A DNA stretch of 12,606 nt from a bacterium. Lineage in GTDB: Bacteria; Chloroflexota; Dormibacteria; UBA8260; Bog-877. The notes under the pieces were generated by a model. It ran no database searches. It saw only the letters and a program-made list of their open reading frames with translations, and had not been told where the DNA came from. This document shows, in pieces, positions 1 through 5,487 of the stretch. The position numbers and the translations under genes are program-made. The stretch spans positions 1 to 12,606 of the forward strand of contig JAKAWF010000083.1 of NCBI GenBank assembly GCA_021817025.1. The letters are read 5' to 3'. Each line of letters starts with the position of its first letter. Position 1 is the stretch's first letter.

Positions 1-496
1 TGGCCGAGCTCTCCACGACGCAATGGACCAGGACGGCCCCGGCCCCGCGGTCCCAGACGAAGATGCCATTGGCGTCGCCAAGAGCGGCGCGCTCCTCGCG
101 CGGCAACGCCCCAGCGATGACCGCCGGGTTCACCAGTGCCTCCAGATCGGCGGCGGACAACGGCCGAACCGTCCCGGGGTCTGCCCCAATCGCGTCTTCC
201 ACATGGAAGGGCATTCGCAAGGCCCGTGCCTCGTAATGCTTCCCCCAGAGGTCACCCACCCGTCCATCGGCCCGTTCCGCCTGTTTGGCAACCCGTGCAA
301 GCCACTCTTCGCTCCGCACCTGGCTGACGGCGAGCCTTTCCATCCCGGCGGCGAGCTGGTCCATCCGGGCCGTGAGCTGGGCGACCAACCCAGGCAGGCC
401 CAACAGCTCCTCGGTGAGGAGTTCTCGCCGGAGCGTGTCGCGAGCTTCCGGGTTTGACCGAACCGCCCGGATCAGGGCGTCGAGATCAACCACCAT
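1..496 (-). CDS. N-terminal part of a coiled-coil protein with a probable nuclease-like C-terminal domain (cut by the window edge)
   Basis: This frame is open from an ATG at 496 down to the window edge: 165 codons, no stop. Residues about 20-80 are rich in Leu, Ala, Gln and Arg with regular heptad-like spacing (AQLTARMDQLAAGMERLAV) and probably form a coiled coil. Then comes a conserved-looking stretch, VGDLWGKHYEARALRMPFHV, and an acidic helix. The last visible part (GIFVWDRGAGAVLVHCVVESSA) looks like the first core strands of a restriction-endonuclease-like fold. The layout matches actinobacterial/chloroflexal hypothetical proteins in which a coiled coil precedes a PD-(D/E)XK-like domain (compare DUF3782). 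The catalytic residues would lie outside the window, so nuclease activity is not shown. There is no good Shine-Dalgarno sequence, but TAGACT lies 6 nt before the ATG, so the mRNA may be leaderless. The reading frame is very likely real; the family call is moderate. Confidence 0.7.
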   Translation of the reverse strand, partial: MVVDLDALIRAVRSNPEARDTLRRELLTEELLGLPGLVAQLTARMDQLAAGMERLAVSQVRSEEWLARVAKQAERADGRVGDLWGKHYEARALRMPFHVEDAIGADPGTVRPLSAADLEALVNPAVIAGALPREERAALGDANGIFVWDRGAGAVLVHCVVESSA

Positions 497-502
497 GCCC
501 AA

Positions 503-508
503 AGTCTA
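503..508 (-). promoter_or_regulatory. Possible -10 box of a leaderless promoter for the coiled-coil gene
   Basis: On the minus strand TAGACT (TANNNT) ends 6 nt before the ATG at 496, so transcription would begin at or next to the start codon. There is no convincing -35 box 16-18 nt upstream. The support is the position, which recurs at three other genes of the window. Confidence 0.35.
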
Positions 509-550
509 CGCCTGTGGAATTCGGCACCCTTCGTGGAACGCTCGTGCAGA

Positions 551-597
551 GGCACTGGCGAGTGCCCACCTGCCGGGGCAACTGAGCTCCCCAGTTG
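551..597 (-). terminator. Two adjacent inverted repeats downstream of the SnoaL-like gene, possible terminator
   Basis: Two perfect 6-bp stems lie between the minus-strand SnoaL-like stop (674) and the start of the next minus gene (496). CAACTG (579-584) pairs with CAGTTG (592-597) over a 7-nt loop, and GGCACT (551-556) pairs with AGTGCC (561-566) over a GGCG loop. Neither is followed by a T-run on the minus strand, so intrinsic termination is uncertain. A further short palindrome (GGGAA-GG-TTCCC, 651-662) lies just after the stop codon. Confidence 0.35.
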
Positions 598-673
598 GCA
601 GCTGTTGGCAGGGCGGAAAGTGGGCCGAACTCATATGCCGATCGCGGCTTGGGAAGGTTCCCGAGCCCCGGGC

Positions 674-1060
674 CTAGTCGGAAACAGGGCCGGAAGTGCC
701 TTCTGCCGGGAGGAACTCCGGGCGGTCGAGGAGACGCAACCACGATCCATCGGGTTGGCGCCGTACCACCTGTACCCGCACACCGGCTCCGTCCTTCGCG
801 ATCGTCGCGGTCAAGGCGATGTCCCCGTGGACCAAGGTCGGCAATGGGTCTTCAGGCGCGAAATGGGGCATGGCACCGAGTACCTGCTCCCAGAGCCGCT
901 GAATGGCAGCTCGACCAACAGTGACACCGCCGGGCGGGTAGGCCATGACCGCATCCGCCTCGTAGAGCTCGGCGACCCCAGCCGCGTCATGAGCGTTCGA
1001 TCGCTGGACGAACAGCCGGGTCAGGTCTTCCGGGGTCGCTGCTTGCTCGTGCGCTGACAT
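674..1060 (-). CDS. NTF2/SnoaL-like domain protein
   Basis: A 128-residue protein of the NTF2-like/SnoaL-like (YybH-like) fold: a small alpha+beta barrel used as an enzyme (isomerase, hydrolase) or as a ligand pocket. It opens with the typical helix (TPEDLTRLFVQRSNAHDAAG), then VAELYEADAVMAYPPGGVTV, the usual loading pattern around the pocket. The helix AAIQRLWEQVL follows, and strands such as GDIALTATIAKDGAGVRVQV and GSWLRLLDRPEF finish the sheet. The length is usual for the family. I chose the ATG at 1060 because GGAGG lies 6 nt before it; the longer frame from 1117 would put the leader and this ribosome site inside the protein. The gene is divergent from the LysR gene (102 nt between starts), which suggests LysR control. 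The substrate is unknown; the predicted protein is cytoplasmic. Confidence 0.85.
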   Translation of the reverse strand: MSAHEQAATPEDLTRLFVQRSNAHDAAGVAELYEADAVMAYPPGGVTVGRAAIQRLWEQVLGAMPHFAPEDPLPTLVHGDIALTATIAKDGAGVRVQVVRRQPDGSWLRLLDRPEFLPAEGTSGPVSD

Positions 1061-1083
1061 GACGTTCCTCCGCTGTGGTGACT

Positions 1084-1103
1084 GTGTCCTGGACACCAGT
1101 GTC
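1084..1103. promoter_or_regulatory. Interlocking palindromes in the divergent promoter region, candidate operator
   Basis: GTGTCC (1084-1089) and GGACAC (1091-1096) form a perfect 6-1-6 palindrome. GACAC (1092-1096) and GTGTC (1099-1103) form a second one that shares the middle arm. The three alternating arms lie between the divergent SnoaL-like and LysR genes, 24-43 nt upstream of the SnoaL-like start. This is a likely position for a regulator site, possibly LysR. A second short dyad, AACC-N9-GGTT (1130-1146), lies nearer the LysR start. No consensus was matched beyond symmetry. Confidence 0.4.
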
Positions 1104-1148
1104 GCTCGACCACCCATCAGAAGTCCAACAACCGGGATGACTGGTTAG

Positions 1149-1154
1149 TATGAT
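1149..1154 (+). promoter_or_regulatory. Probable -10 box of the LysR-type gene, leaderless geometry
   Basis: TATGAT matches five of six consensus positions and ends 8 nt before the ATG at 1163, so the transcript would begin at or beside the start codon. The purine run GGGAG is only 2 nt from the ATG, too close for a normal ribosome site, which also favours leaderless translation. No clear -35 box is visible. Confidence 0.4.
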
Positions 1155-1162
1155 TGGGAGTT

Positions 1163-2068
1163 ATGGAACTTCGACAGCTTGAGTACCTCGTCGCGGTCGC
1201 CGAGGAAGCCAACTTCACCAGGGCAGCCGAACGGGTGAACGTGACCCAATCCGGCGTGAGCGCCCAAGTGCGCCAGCTGGAGCGCGAACTCGGCCAAACG
1301 CTCTTCGACCGTTCCGGTCGGACGGTGCGCCTCACCGATGTCGGGGCGGCGGTACTGCCGTTCGCACGCGCCGCTCTTGATGCCGTGAACGGCGCTCGTC
1401 TCGCGGTGGACCAGCTCGCTGGCTTGGTGCACGGGGAAGTGACGATCGGCATGGTGAGCGGCTGCTCGCTTCCGGTGCTCGCCCGCCTCCTCGCTGACTT
1501 CCACACCCGCTACCCGGGCGTGGACATCACCCTGATCGAGAAAGACTCGGATCGGCTCGTCGAGGCGCTCCGTGACGGCACCCTCGATCTCGCCCTTGTC
1601 GGCACGGCCGGAGGTAGCATTCCCGGCGTCCGCTCGATCGTCGTCGGCGACGAGGCTCTGGTCGCAGCAGTCGCTCCTTCGAGTCCGCTCGCCTCGCGCC
1701 GGACCATCACCGTTGAGGCGCTCGAAGGGGAGCCGATCGTCAGTCTTCCCCGTGGCACCGGGGTCCGTGCGGCCTTCGACGCAGCCTGTTCGAAGCGTGG
1801 TGTCAACCCGCGCATCGTCTTCGAGGCGACTGCCCTACCGATGGTTGCCCAGCTCGCTGCCCAAGACCTGGGCATCGCCATCCTCCCAACATCCATCGCC
1901 GGATCACTCTCGTCCTCCTTGCGTTCGCTCCACTTGCGCCCGGAGATGCGGTCCCGCCTCGAACTGGCGTGGCAACCCGCCGAGGGCGCCAGTCCAGCGG
2001 CCAAGGCGCTCGCGGATCACGTTCAGTCCGGCATGTCGAGCTTGATGGCAGCCGATGGCCCGCCATGA
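1163..2068 (+). CDS. LysR-family transcriptional regulator
   Basis: A 301-residue LysR-type regulator, the usual family length. Residues 1-60 are the winged helix-turn-helix (MELRQLEYLVAVAEEANFTR, then AAERVNVTQSGVSAQVRQLE), with the canonical RELGQTLFDRSGRTVRLTDVG wing region. A linker helix (about 60-85) leads to the periplasmic-binding-protein-like effector domain from about residue 90. It begins GEVTIGMV and carries the usual LVEALRDGTLDLALVG and QDLGIAILP signatures. Such proteins bind DNA as tetramers and respond to a small-molecule co-inducer. I chose the ATG at 1163 over the TTG at 1154 because MELRQLEYL is the standard N-terminus. The gene is divergent from the SnoaL-like gene, its likely target, and is probably self-regulated as well. 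The effector is not predictable from sequence. Confidence 0.95.
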   Translation: MELRQLEYLVAVAEEANFTRAAERVNVTQSGVSAQVRQLERELGQTLFDRSGRTVRLTDVGAAVLPFARAALDAVNGARLAVDQLAGLVHGEVTIGMVSGCSLPVLARLLADFHTRYPGVDITLIEKDSDRLVEALRDGTLDLALVGTAGGSIPGVRSIVVGDEALVAAVAPSSPLASRRTITVEALEGEPIVSLPRGTGVRAAFDAACSKRGVNPRIVFEATALPMVAQLAAQDLGIAILPTSIAGSLSSSLRSLHLRPEMRSRLELAWQPAEGASPAAKALADHVQSGMSSLMAADGPP

Positions 2069-2337
2069 CCATGGACGTCTGCTGTCGAGGTGGTTTCCTT
2101 GCGGAGACAAGAGCCTTCGTGGGCCGTCTTCCTGCCGCGCTCGAAGACGTCGCTCGCCGACACGTGGCCCAAGCCTGCGGTGGAGTCGTTTGGCCGGCGC
2201 TGATCGAGGACAGGTGGACCCCTCGGTCTCATGCCAAGGCACATCCCCCGGACGCAGCGGCCATCAGCCGGAGAGCCAAGCAGATCCGGCCATTCCACTC
2301 CTGGGAGCGGAGGTGGGCAGCGATACACCGATCGTGA
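2065..2337 (+). CDS. Doubtful 90-residue frame overlapping the LysR stop by ATGA
   Basis: An ATG at 2065 shares bases with the LysR stop (ATGA), the usual geometry of translational coupling, and the frame stays open for 90 codons. The first half reads like a protein (AETRAFVGRLPAALEDVARR), with alternating hydrophobic and charged residues and mostly G/C third positions. The last third is rich in Arg, Trp and His and looks less natural. I recognise no family. It may be a small coupled gene, a decayed gene remnant or chance, and the coupling geometry is the main argument. Confidence is low. Confidence 0.25.
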   Translation: MTMDVCCRGGFLAETRAFVGRLPAALEDVARRHVAQACGGVVWPALIEDRWTPRSHAKAHPPDAAAISRRAKQIRPFHSWERRWAAIHRS

Positions 2338-2471
2338 GGGGCCCCGCCCAGCTACCCCCTCTTTCGAGGTGCGGAGCCCGGGGCTCTTGTCACCAGGAGG
2401 GGACTTTCCGAAACGGCCGGAGTCTGCCATGACTTGCCCAGACCATGACGAGGGAATGGTCTGGTCTGGGC
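2338..2471. other. Non-coding region between converging genes, with palindromes
   Basis: No gene is supported here, and if the doubtful frame at 2065 is not real the gap runs from 2069 to 2471. It contains GGGGCCCC (2338-2345), a 6-1-6 palindrome GAGCCC-G-GGGCTC (2374-2386), and the hairpin listed separately at 2438-2464. The LysR gene and the minus-strand membrane-protein gene converge on it, so transcription from both sides probably ends here. Confidence 0.5.
2438..2464. terminator. Hairpin between converging genes, possible two-way terminator
   Basis: CCAGACCAT (2438-2446) and ATGGTCTGG (2456-2464) form a perfect 9-bp stem with a 9-nt loop, 8 nt beyond the stop of the minus-strand membrane-protein gene. 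A second TCTGGGC (2464-2471 region) next to the right arm offers an alternative, longer pairing with GCCCAGA. There is no T-run on either side. The position between converging genes supports a terminator role. Confidence 0.5.
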
Positions 2472-2882
2472 CTACGGGGCTCGGTGGGTGGTCCGGCGTC
2501 CCTTCAAGGCGATGGCCAGCGCTACCCCGGCCACGTCTGCGGCCGAGATGGCGACCAAGAGGACCGCTTCGCCGTACACCGAAGCCACCACCGGTCCGGT
2601 AGCCAGCAGGTACACCAGGTACGCCACTGGCAATGGCAGTGTGATCGTTGACCACCACCACCGACTGGTGGCCAAAGACGCCACCGCGGGCGCCCCGAAG
2701 AAGGCCAGCAGGCAGACTGCAAGGGCCGCTCCAGTAGCGACATTGTCACCGCGAGTGCAGCTGTGCCCGATGTCGCACAGTCCGGCCATGAAGACAACCG
2801 CCAAGGCGACGACGGACACTCCGCCCCCGAAGAGGACTATCGCGAGGCCAACCCACGTCGGGGCAGCTCCGAACCGACTCAC
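2472..2882 (-). CDS. Small four-helix membrane protein of unknown function
   Basis: A 136-residue protein with four predicted membrane spans: about 10-33 (VGLAIVLFGGGVSVVALAVV), about 49-69 (ATGAALAVCLLAFFGAPAVA), about 78-98 (ITLPLPVAYLVYLLATGP), and about 103-127 (EAVLLVAISAADVAGVALAI). The short loop between helices 1 and 2 holds two cysteines (CDIGHSC) that could form a disulfide outside the membrane. The C-terminus is basic and probably cytoplasmic. The start is GTG; there is no clear Shine-Dalgarno sequence, and a small hairpin lies directly upstream. The gene follows the PIN toxin by only 28 nt in the same direction, so it may be transcribed with the toxin-antitoxin pair. I recognise no family and assign no function. 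Confidence 0.7.
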   Translation of the reverse strand: MSRFGAAPTWVGLAIVLFGGGVSVVALAVVFMAGLCDIGHSCTRGDNVATGAALAVCLLAFFGAPAVASLATSRWWWSTITLPLPVAYLVYLLATGPVVASVYGEAVLLVAISAADVAGVALAIALKGRRTTHRAP

Positions 2883-2897
2883 TGGGGTTCGGCCCCA
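2883..2897 (-). promoter_or_regulatory. Small hairpin directly upstream of the membrane-protein start
   Basis: TGGGG (2883-2887) and CCCCA (2893-2897) form a 5-bp stem with a 5-nt loop. It abuts the GTG start (2880-2882) and occupies the place where a ribosome site would be. It could weaken or control translation of the third gene in the unit. It is short and may be chance. Confidence 0.25.
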
Positions 2898-2910
2898 TGG
2901 CCAGCCCCGA

Positions 2911-3291
2911 TCACACCCGCGTGATCACCACGTCGCGAGCCTGGTCCGCAAGCGCTTGGAGATCCTTGAGGTCACCGGTGAGCACAGTCCCTCCAGGCTC
3001 CGCAGTAGCCACCACGATGGCATCGACCGCGGAGCCGCGCCGCGCCTGGTACCGAAGAGCAGCTGCCCGTCGCGCCAGAGGCTCCGGCAACTCGGCCACC
3101 ACGTCACAGCCCCTGAGGAGGCGGTTGGGAGAGACATCCCGGCCAACGCGCCCGGTCAGCGACTCGACGAGAACCGCCGAAGGGACAACAGGGGGCCACA
3201 GGCCCGCCCCTCGCAGCGTGATCAACAGCGCGGCCGCGGACCGTGATCTCTCTGCCAGGCGGCTCACTCCTCCGGCGTCGAGGACCAACAT
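2911..3291 (-). CDS. PIN-domain toxin, VapC-type ribonuclease
   Basis: A 126-residue PIN-domain protein, of usual VapC length. The acidic metal-binding residues of the family are visible: D5 in MLVLDAGG, E43 in AVLVESLTG, D90 in GSAVDAIVVA, and D107 in VLTGDLKDL. VapC toxins cut tRNA or rRNA with Mg2+ and stop translation when the antitoxin is lost. I chose the ATG at 3291 because the family normally begins three residues before the first Asp; a GTG at 3339 would add 16 residues and lie inside the antitoxin gene. The start is 7 nt after the antitoxin stop, so the genes form one operon with the antitoxin first. No frameshift or missing catalytic residue is seen, so the toxin should be active. 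The exact RNA target is unknown. Confidence 0.88.
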   Translation of the reverse strand: MLVLDAGGVSRLAERSRSAAALLITLRGAGLWPPVVPSAVLVESLTGRVGRDVSPNRLLRGCDVVAELPEPLARRAAALRYQARRGSAVDAIVVATAEPGGTVLTGDLKDLQALADQARDVVITRV

Positions 3292-3298
3292 CGGGTGA

Positions 3299-3550
3299 TC
3301 AGCTGCCTGGTTGGGCGCCGGCCCGGTCCCAGATGCCACGCACGACGGCCTCTGCCTGAGCGAACTCTTCTGCCGTGGGCTCCCCGACCTCTCCTACGAG
3401 ATCGGCCAGGTACTGATCGGTCGCCTCCATGAGCTGCTGACGACGCAGCTCCCTTTGGACCGCCTCCTGCAGGAGCTCAGAGGCGGGTAGGGCTCGCTCC
3501 TTCACCGCCCTGTAGAGCGGCTCGGGGAGGTAGACCTGCATCCTGGGCAT
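3299..3550 (-). CDS. Ribbon-helix-helix antitoxin, VapB-type
   Basis: An 83-residue protein that starts with a DNA-binding ribbon, MQVYLPEPLYRAVKERA. The helix pair LPASELLQEAVQREL follows, the ribbon-helix-helix pattern of VapB/CopG-like antitoxins. The second half (YLADLVGEVGEPTAEEFAQA, then an amphipathic helix ending VVRGIWDR) fits the toxin-binding tail. The dimer should bind its own promoter, and the tail should cover the PIN active site of the downstream toxin. The ATG at 3550 is chosen because the ribbon begins there, and TATAGT lies 7 nt upstream, which points to a leaderless transcript. An internal ATG at 3541 (start of MQVYLP) is possible. The frame extends upstream to 3685, but that part does not resemble the family. 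Confidence 0.85.
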   Translation of the reverse strand: MPRMQVYLPEPLYRAVKERALPASELLQEAVQRELRRQQLMEATDQYLADLVGEVGEPTAEEFAQAEAVVRGIWDRAGAQPGS

Positions 3551-3552
3551 GT

Positions 3553-3571
3553 GCCTAACTATACGCCTAAC
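3553..3571 (-). promoter_or_regulatory. Antitoxin promoter with direct repeat, probable autoregulatory operator
   Basis: GCCTAAC occurs twice in direct orientation (3553-3559 and 3565-3571), 12 nt apart. The minus-strand -10 box TATAGT (3558-3563) lies over the space between them and ends 7 nt before the antitoxin ATG at 3550. A ribbon-helix-helix antitoxin bound to the repeats would block RNA polymerase. The 12-nt spacing is a little over one helical turn. The -35 region is unclear. Confidence 0.5.
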
Positions 3572-3967
3572 ACGCTCCGCTGCTTCGCCTCCGGCCCGCT
3601 CTGAGGCGAGCATGATGAACGGTTGAGCACCTGGGACTGAAGGACGCGGCCGGTCCCTTATTCCCCTCGCTCCCTGGCCCAGCACTTGAAGTACCCCGAC
3701 TTCCAGTGCTTCCGGCCATCCCTGGCTCCCGGCGGCCCGCCGCTCCGTTGGCCCTCAGCCCGGGCGCACTCCAGTCCGACGCCAGATGGCGCGGACGCCG
3801 ATGAGGATCGCCTTCTGGACCTTGGTCACTTGCGCGGTACGGCTTGCTGACGCGTGATCGCGCTGCGCAGATCCGCGCCGCCGTCCCTCCTTGTGGGATG
3901 GTGCCGGTGTCCTCCTTGGGAGGGCACTTCCATCGGGCTCCCTTGGAGCCCATTCTTGTATCTGGCG
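3572..3967. other. Gene-free region with several inverted repeats
   Basis: About 400 bases with no frame I can support. Three structures stand out. The first pairs AGCACT (3681-3686) with AGTGCT (3705-3710) and AAGT (3689-3692) with ACTT (3699-3702), and may extend to flanking GGCC (3676-3679 and 3714-3717). The second is CGGCGG-C-CCGCCG (3730-3742). The third pairs CCAGA and GGCG (3782-3791) with CGCC and TCTGG (3809-3818), with one mismatch. The region holds the upstream side of the antitoxin promoter and the promoter of the NYN operon. It could encode a structured RNA or REP-like elements. A NYN-gene frame extends back to 3854 but does not look conserved. Confidence 0.45.
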
Positions 3968-4636
3968 ATGATCATCGCTTCAGGCGGCCCGCCGCCACCT
4001 TCCCTGGTCGGGTTCGTTGCCGCTGGTTGCCTCAAGGCCGGCGGGGCCCCCACCCTGGGGGTCGGATCCAGTGACGTCACCGTTGACGCCGCTGGCGTGG
4101 TGTCCTGGCTGAGGGCCGTCACCGGCTCTTGCTTGCGAGCGTATTGGTACGAGGGAGCCTTCGACGAGCGGGACCCGCGGTACTCCTCGCAACGAACTCT
4201 CCTCGACGCCGTGGCGATGACACCGGGCATCCAACTGAGGCTCGGGCACGTCCAGGAGCGACCGACGCCCTGGCACCACACTGTCAAGCAAGCGGCTAAG
4301 TCCGCCGGAGGCGATCTCGCCAAGTTCGAGCGGCAATTTCGCTTTCGGCCGGAGCTCGAACAGAAGGGCGTCGATACGCTGATCGTCCTCGACTTGGTCC
4401 GGCTGGCGCAGCGGCGCGCATACGCCGTGGCGGTGGTGATCGCCGGTGACCGCGACCTCGCCGAGGCTGTACGCGTGGCCCAAGACGAGGGCTGCCGCGT
4501 CATGCTTGCGCACCCGATCAAGGCCGGGGTAGCGACAGAACTCCGCCAGCTCGCTGACCAGATCATCCCGATCGAGGGCGAGGTCCTGATGGGCATGGGC
4601 CATCTCCGTGGAAAACCTCGGACCACGGCACTATGA
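3968..4636 (+). CDS. NYN-domain (LabA-like, PIN-fold) protein with an apparent substitution of the first catalytic Asp
   Basis: A 222-residue protein of the NYN/LabA-like (DUF88) family, PIN-fold proteins expected to cut or bind RNA. The C-terminal half has the hallmarks: QKGVDTLIVLDLVRLAQ (Asp 136 and Asp 142), then VVIAGDRDLAEAVRVAQDEG (Asp 161 and Asp 163), the acidic metal-binding loop. The N-terminal strand normally reads V-D-A-G-Y/N-L; here it reads VAAGCL (residues 17-22), so the first Asp is Ala and the aromatic/Asn is Cys. No alternative frame restores the Asp. Residues 93-130 contain an insertion between LRLGHVQ and EQKGVD. The ATG at 3968 is the first ATG close to the domain; the open frame reaches 3854, but that part (Pro/Trp-rich) looks non-conserved. 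No clear ribosome site is seen. The stop overlaps the next ATG (ATGA). The protein may be inactive or RNA-binding only. Confidence 0.8.
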   Translation: MIIASGGPPPPSLVGFVAAGCLKAGGAPTLGVGSSDVTVDAAGVVSWLRAVTGSCLRAYWYEGAFDERDPRYSSQRTLLDAVAMTPGIQLRLGHVQERPTPWHHTVKQAAKSAGGDLAKFERQFRFRPELEQKGVDTLIVLDLVRLAQRRAYAVAVVIAGDRDLAEAVRVAQDEGCRVMLAHPIKAGVATELRQLADQIIPIEGEVLMGMGHLRGKPRTTAL

Positions 4637-5022
4637 GCGGCCATGATGCCTTGGATGACCTGTTAGAGGCACTTGCGGAGTTGCAAGTCAGCGTTCAGCA
4701 GGCCAAGGCCGGCTTCGGGGCTCGCCGACCACCGGGCGATGATCTCGCGCATGGGATCAACTTCATCGAAGAGGAACTGACTCTTCGCGTCCCCGAGGTA
4801 TTCCAGGCGATCGAAGAAGGAGACCTCGTGAAGCTCTGTTTGGCCGCGAGGGCCTTGGTCAGCTCGGCGATGGTATTCGAGGGCTATCGAAAAAACAAGC
4901 CCCACAACCCCGCAGCCCTGAATCGACTGCTCGCCAGCCTTGGGCGAGTTGCCACTGCCCGCGCTCAGCTTTGCCAGCCACGCGGCGTGCTAGGCAGGCC
5001 ATCGCTAGCCGGGAGTCTCTGA
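4633..5022 (+). CDS. Helical protein of unknown function, coupled to the NYN gene
   Basis: A 129-residue protein that I do not recognise. It starts inside the NYN stop codon (ATGA), so the two are translationally coupled and probably act together. It is mostly helical: an acidic N-terminal helix (DALDDLLEALAELQVSVQQA), then DDLAHGINFIEEELTLRVPE, then a hydrophobic helix (LVKLCLAARALVSSAMVFEG), then a basic end. There is no signal peptide or membrane span, so it should be cytoplasmic. The helix-rich, acidic-to-basic layout suits a partner or scaffold of the NYN protein, but this rests on context only. The tail after about residue 110 is Arg/Gly/Pro-rich and may be poorly conserved. Confidence 0.65.
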   Translation: MSGHDALDDLLEALAELQVSVQQAKAGFGARRPPGDDLAHGINFIEEELTLRVPEVFQAIEEGDLVKLCLAARALVSSAMVFEGYRKNKPHNPAALNRLLASLGRVATARAQLCQPRGVLGRPSLAGSL

Positions 5023-5041
5023 AGGGCCGAGCGATAGCAAA

Positions 5042-5230
5042 GTGGGCTGGGGCGAGGTTCTGGCCGCGATCTGGGGTGTCTGGACCGCCATCTCCATCAT
5101 CACCGGCGGAGGGCCGGTGGAGGACACGCCCTACACCGTCAAGAACGGGGGAAGGGAGCCTTTCGCGCTGGGAGCAGGTTCATATCAGCCTCCGAGGGGC
5201 GCTCCACCCCGTCCGGCGCCCTTCATGTAG
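5042..5230 (+). CDS. Possible 62-residue single-span membrane peptide
   Basis: A GTG-started frame 20 nt after the previous stop, in the same direction. The N-terminus, WGEVLAAIWGVWTAISIITG, is a clear hydrophobic helix with Trp residues at its borders, as in small membrane peptides. A polar and then Pro-rich tail follows (PPRGAPPRPAPFM). There is only a weak purine run (GAAGGG) about 15 nt upstream. It may be the third gene of the NYN operon, perhaps as a membrane anchor for the others. I recognise no family. Such short frames can be chance, but the hydrophobic stretch is not typical of a random GC-rich frame. Confidence 0.42.
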   Translation: MGWGEVLAAIWGVWTAISIITGGGPVEDTPYTVKNGGREPFALGAGSYQPPRGAPPRPAPFM

Positions 5231-5378
5231 CGAGGCGGTTCGGGACTGCTGTGGAGCTGCTCTGGAGCTTCGATGACCGCTTGAGCCAATGCCAGGTCGA
5301 ACCCCGGAAGTCGCCCCCGCTGCGGTGGCGGCGCCGCCCGGCGAGCTGGATGAGGCAGCCGGGCTGGCCTGCCGTCAG

Positions 5379-5397
5379 GGGCCGGGAAAGGCCCTTT
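5379..5397 (+). terminator. Likely terminator hairpin of the NYN operon
   Basis: GGGCC (5379-5383) and GGCCC (5390-5394) form a 5-bp stem with a GGGAAA loop, followed by TTT on the plus strand. The stem can be extended by one G-T and one A-T pair. It lies 148 nt after the last plausible stop. The stem is short and the T-run is only three bases. Confidence 0.45.
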
Positions 5398-5422
5398 ACC
5401 AGCCCAGCTGCCAGGTGCGAGT

Positions 5423-5459
5423 GAGCCCCGCAGCCGCCTGAGGTGGCGCTGCGGGGCTC
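5423..5459 (-). terminator. Strong GC-rich hairpin, terminator of the two-component/secreted-protein cluster
   Basis: GAGCCCCGCAGC (5423-5434) and GCTGCGGGGCTC (5448-5459) form a perfect 12-bp stem with a 13-nt loop. It starts 28 nt after the stop of the minus-strand PepSY-like gene. No T-run follows, as is common for terminators of high-GC bacteria. It also stands between converging units and may act on the plus strand. Confidence 0.75.
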
Positions 5460-5487
5460 GAACGAAAGGGAGTGTCGAGTGGCGGGA

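Noticed and set aside
2338..2471. Riboswitch or attenuator in the gap between LysR and the membrane-protein gene
   Set aside because: The region is downstream of both genes, which converge on it, so a 5' leader element makes no sense there.
2023..2661. Minus-strand open frame of 212 codons
   Set aside because: Runs through the end of the membrane-protein gene and the intergenic palindromes in another frame; Gly/Arg/Pro-rich, no domain.
3854..3967. N-terminal extension of the NYN protein by 38 residues
   Set aside because: Pro/Trp-rich and unlike the family. Not excluded, because no ribosome site marks the ATG at 3968 either.
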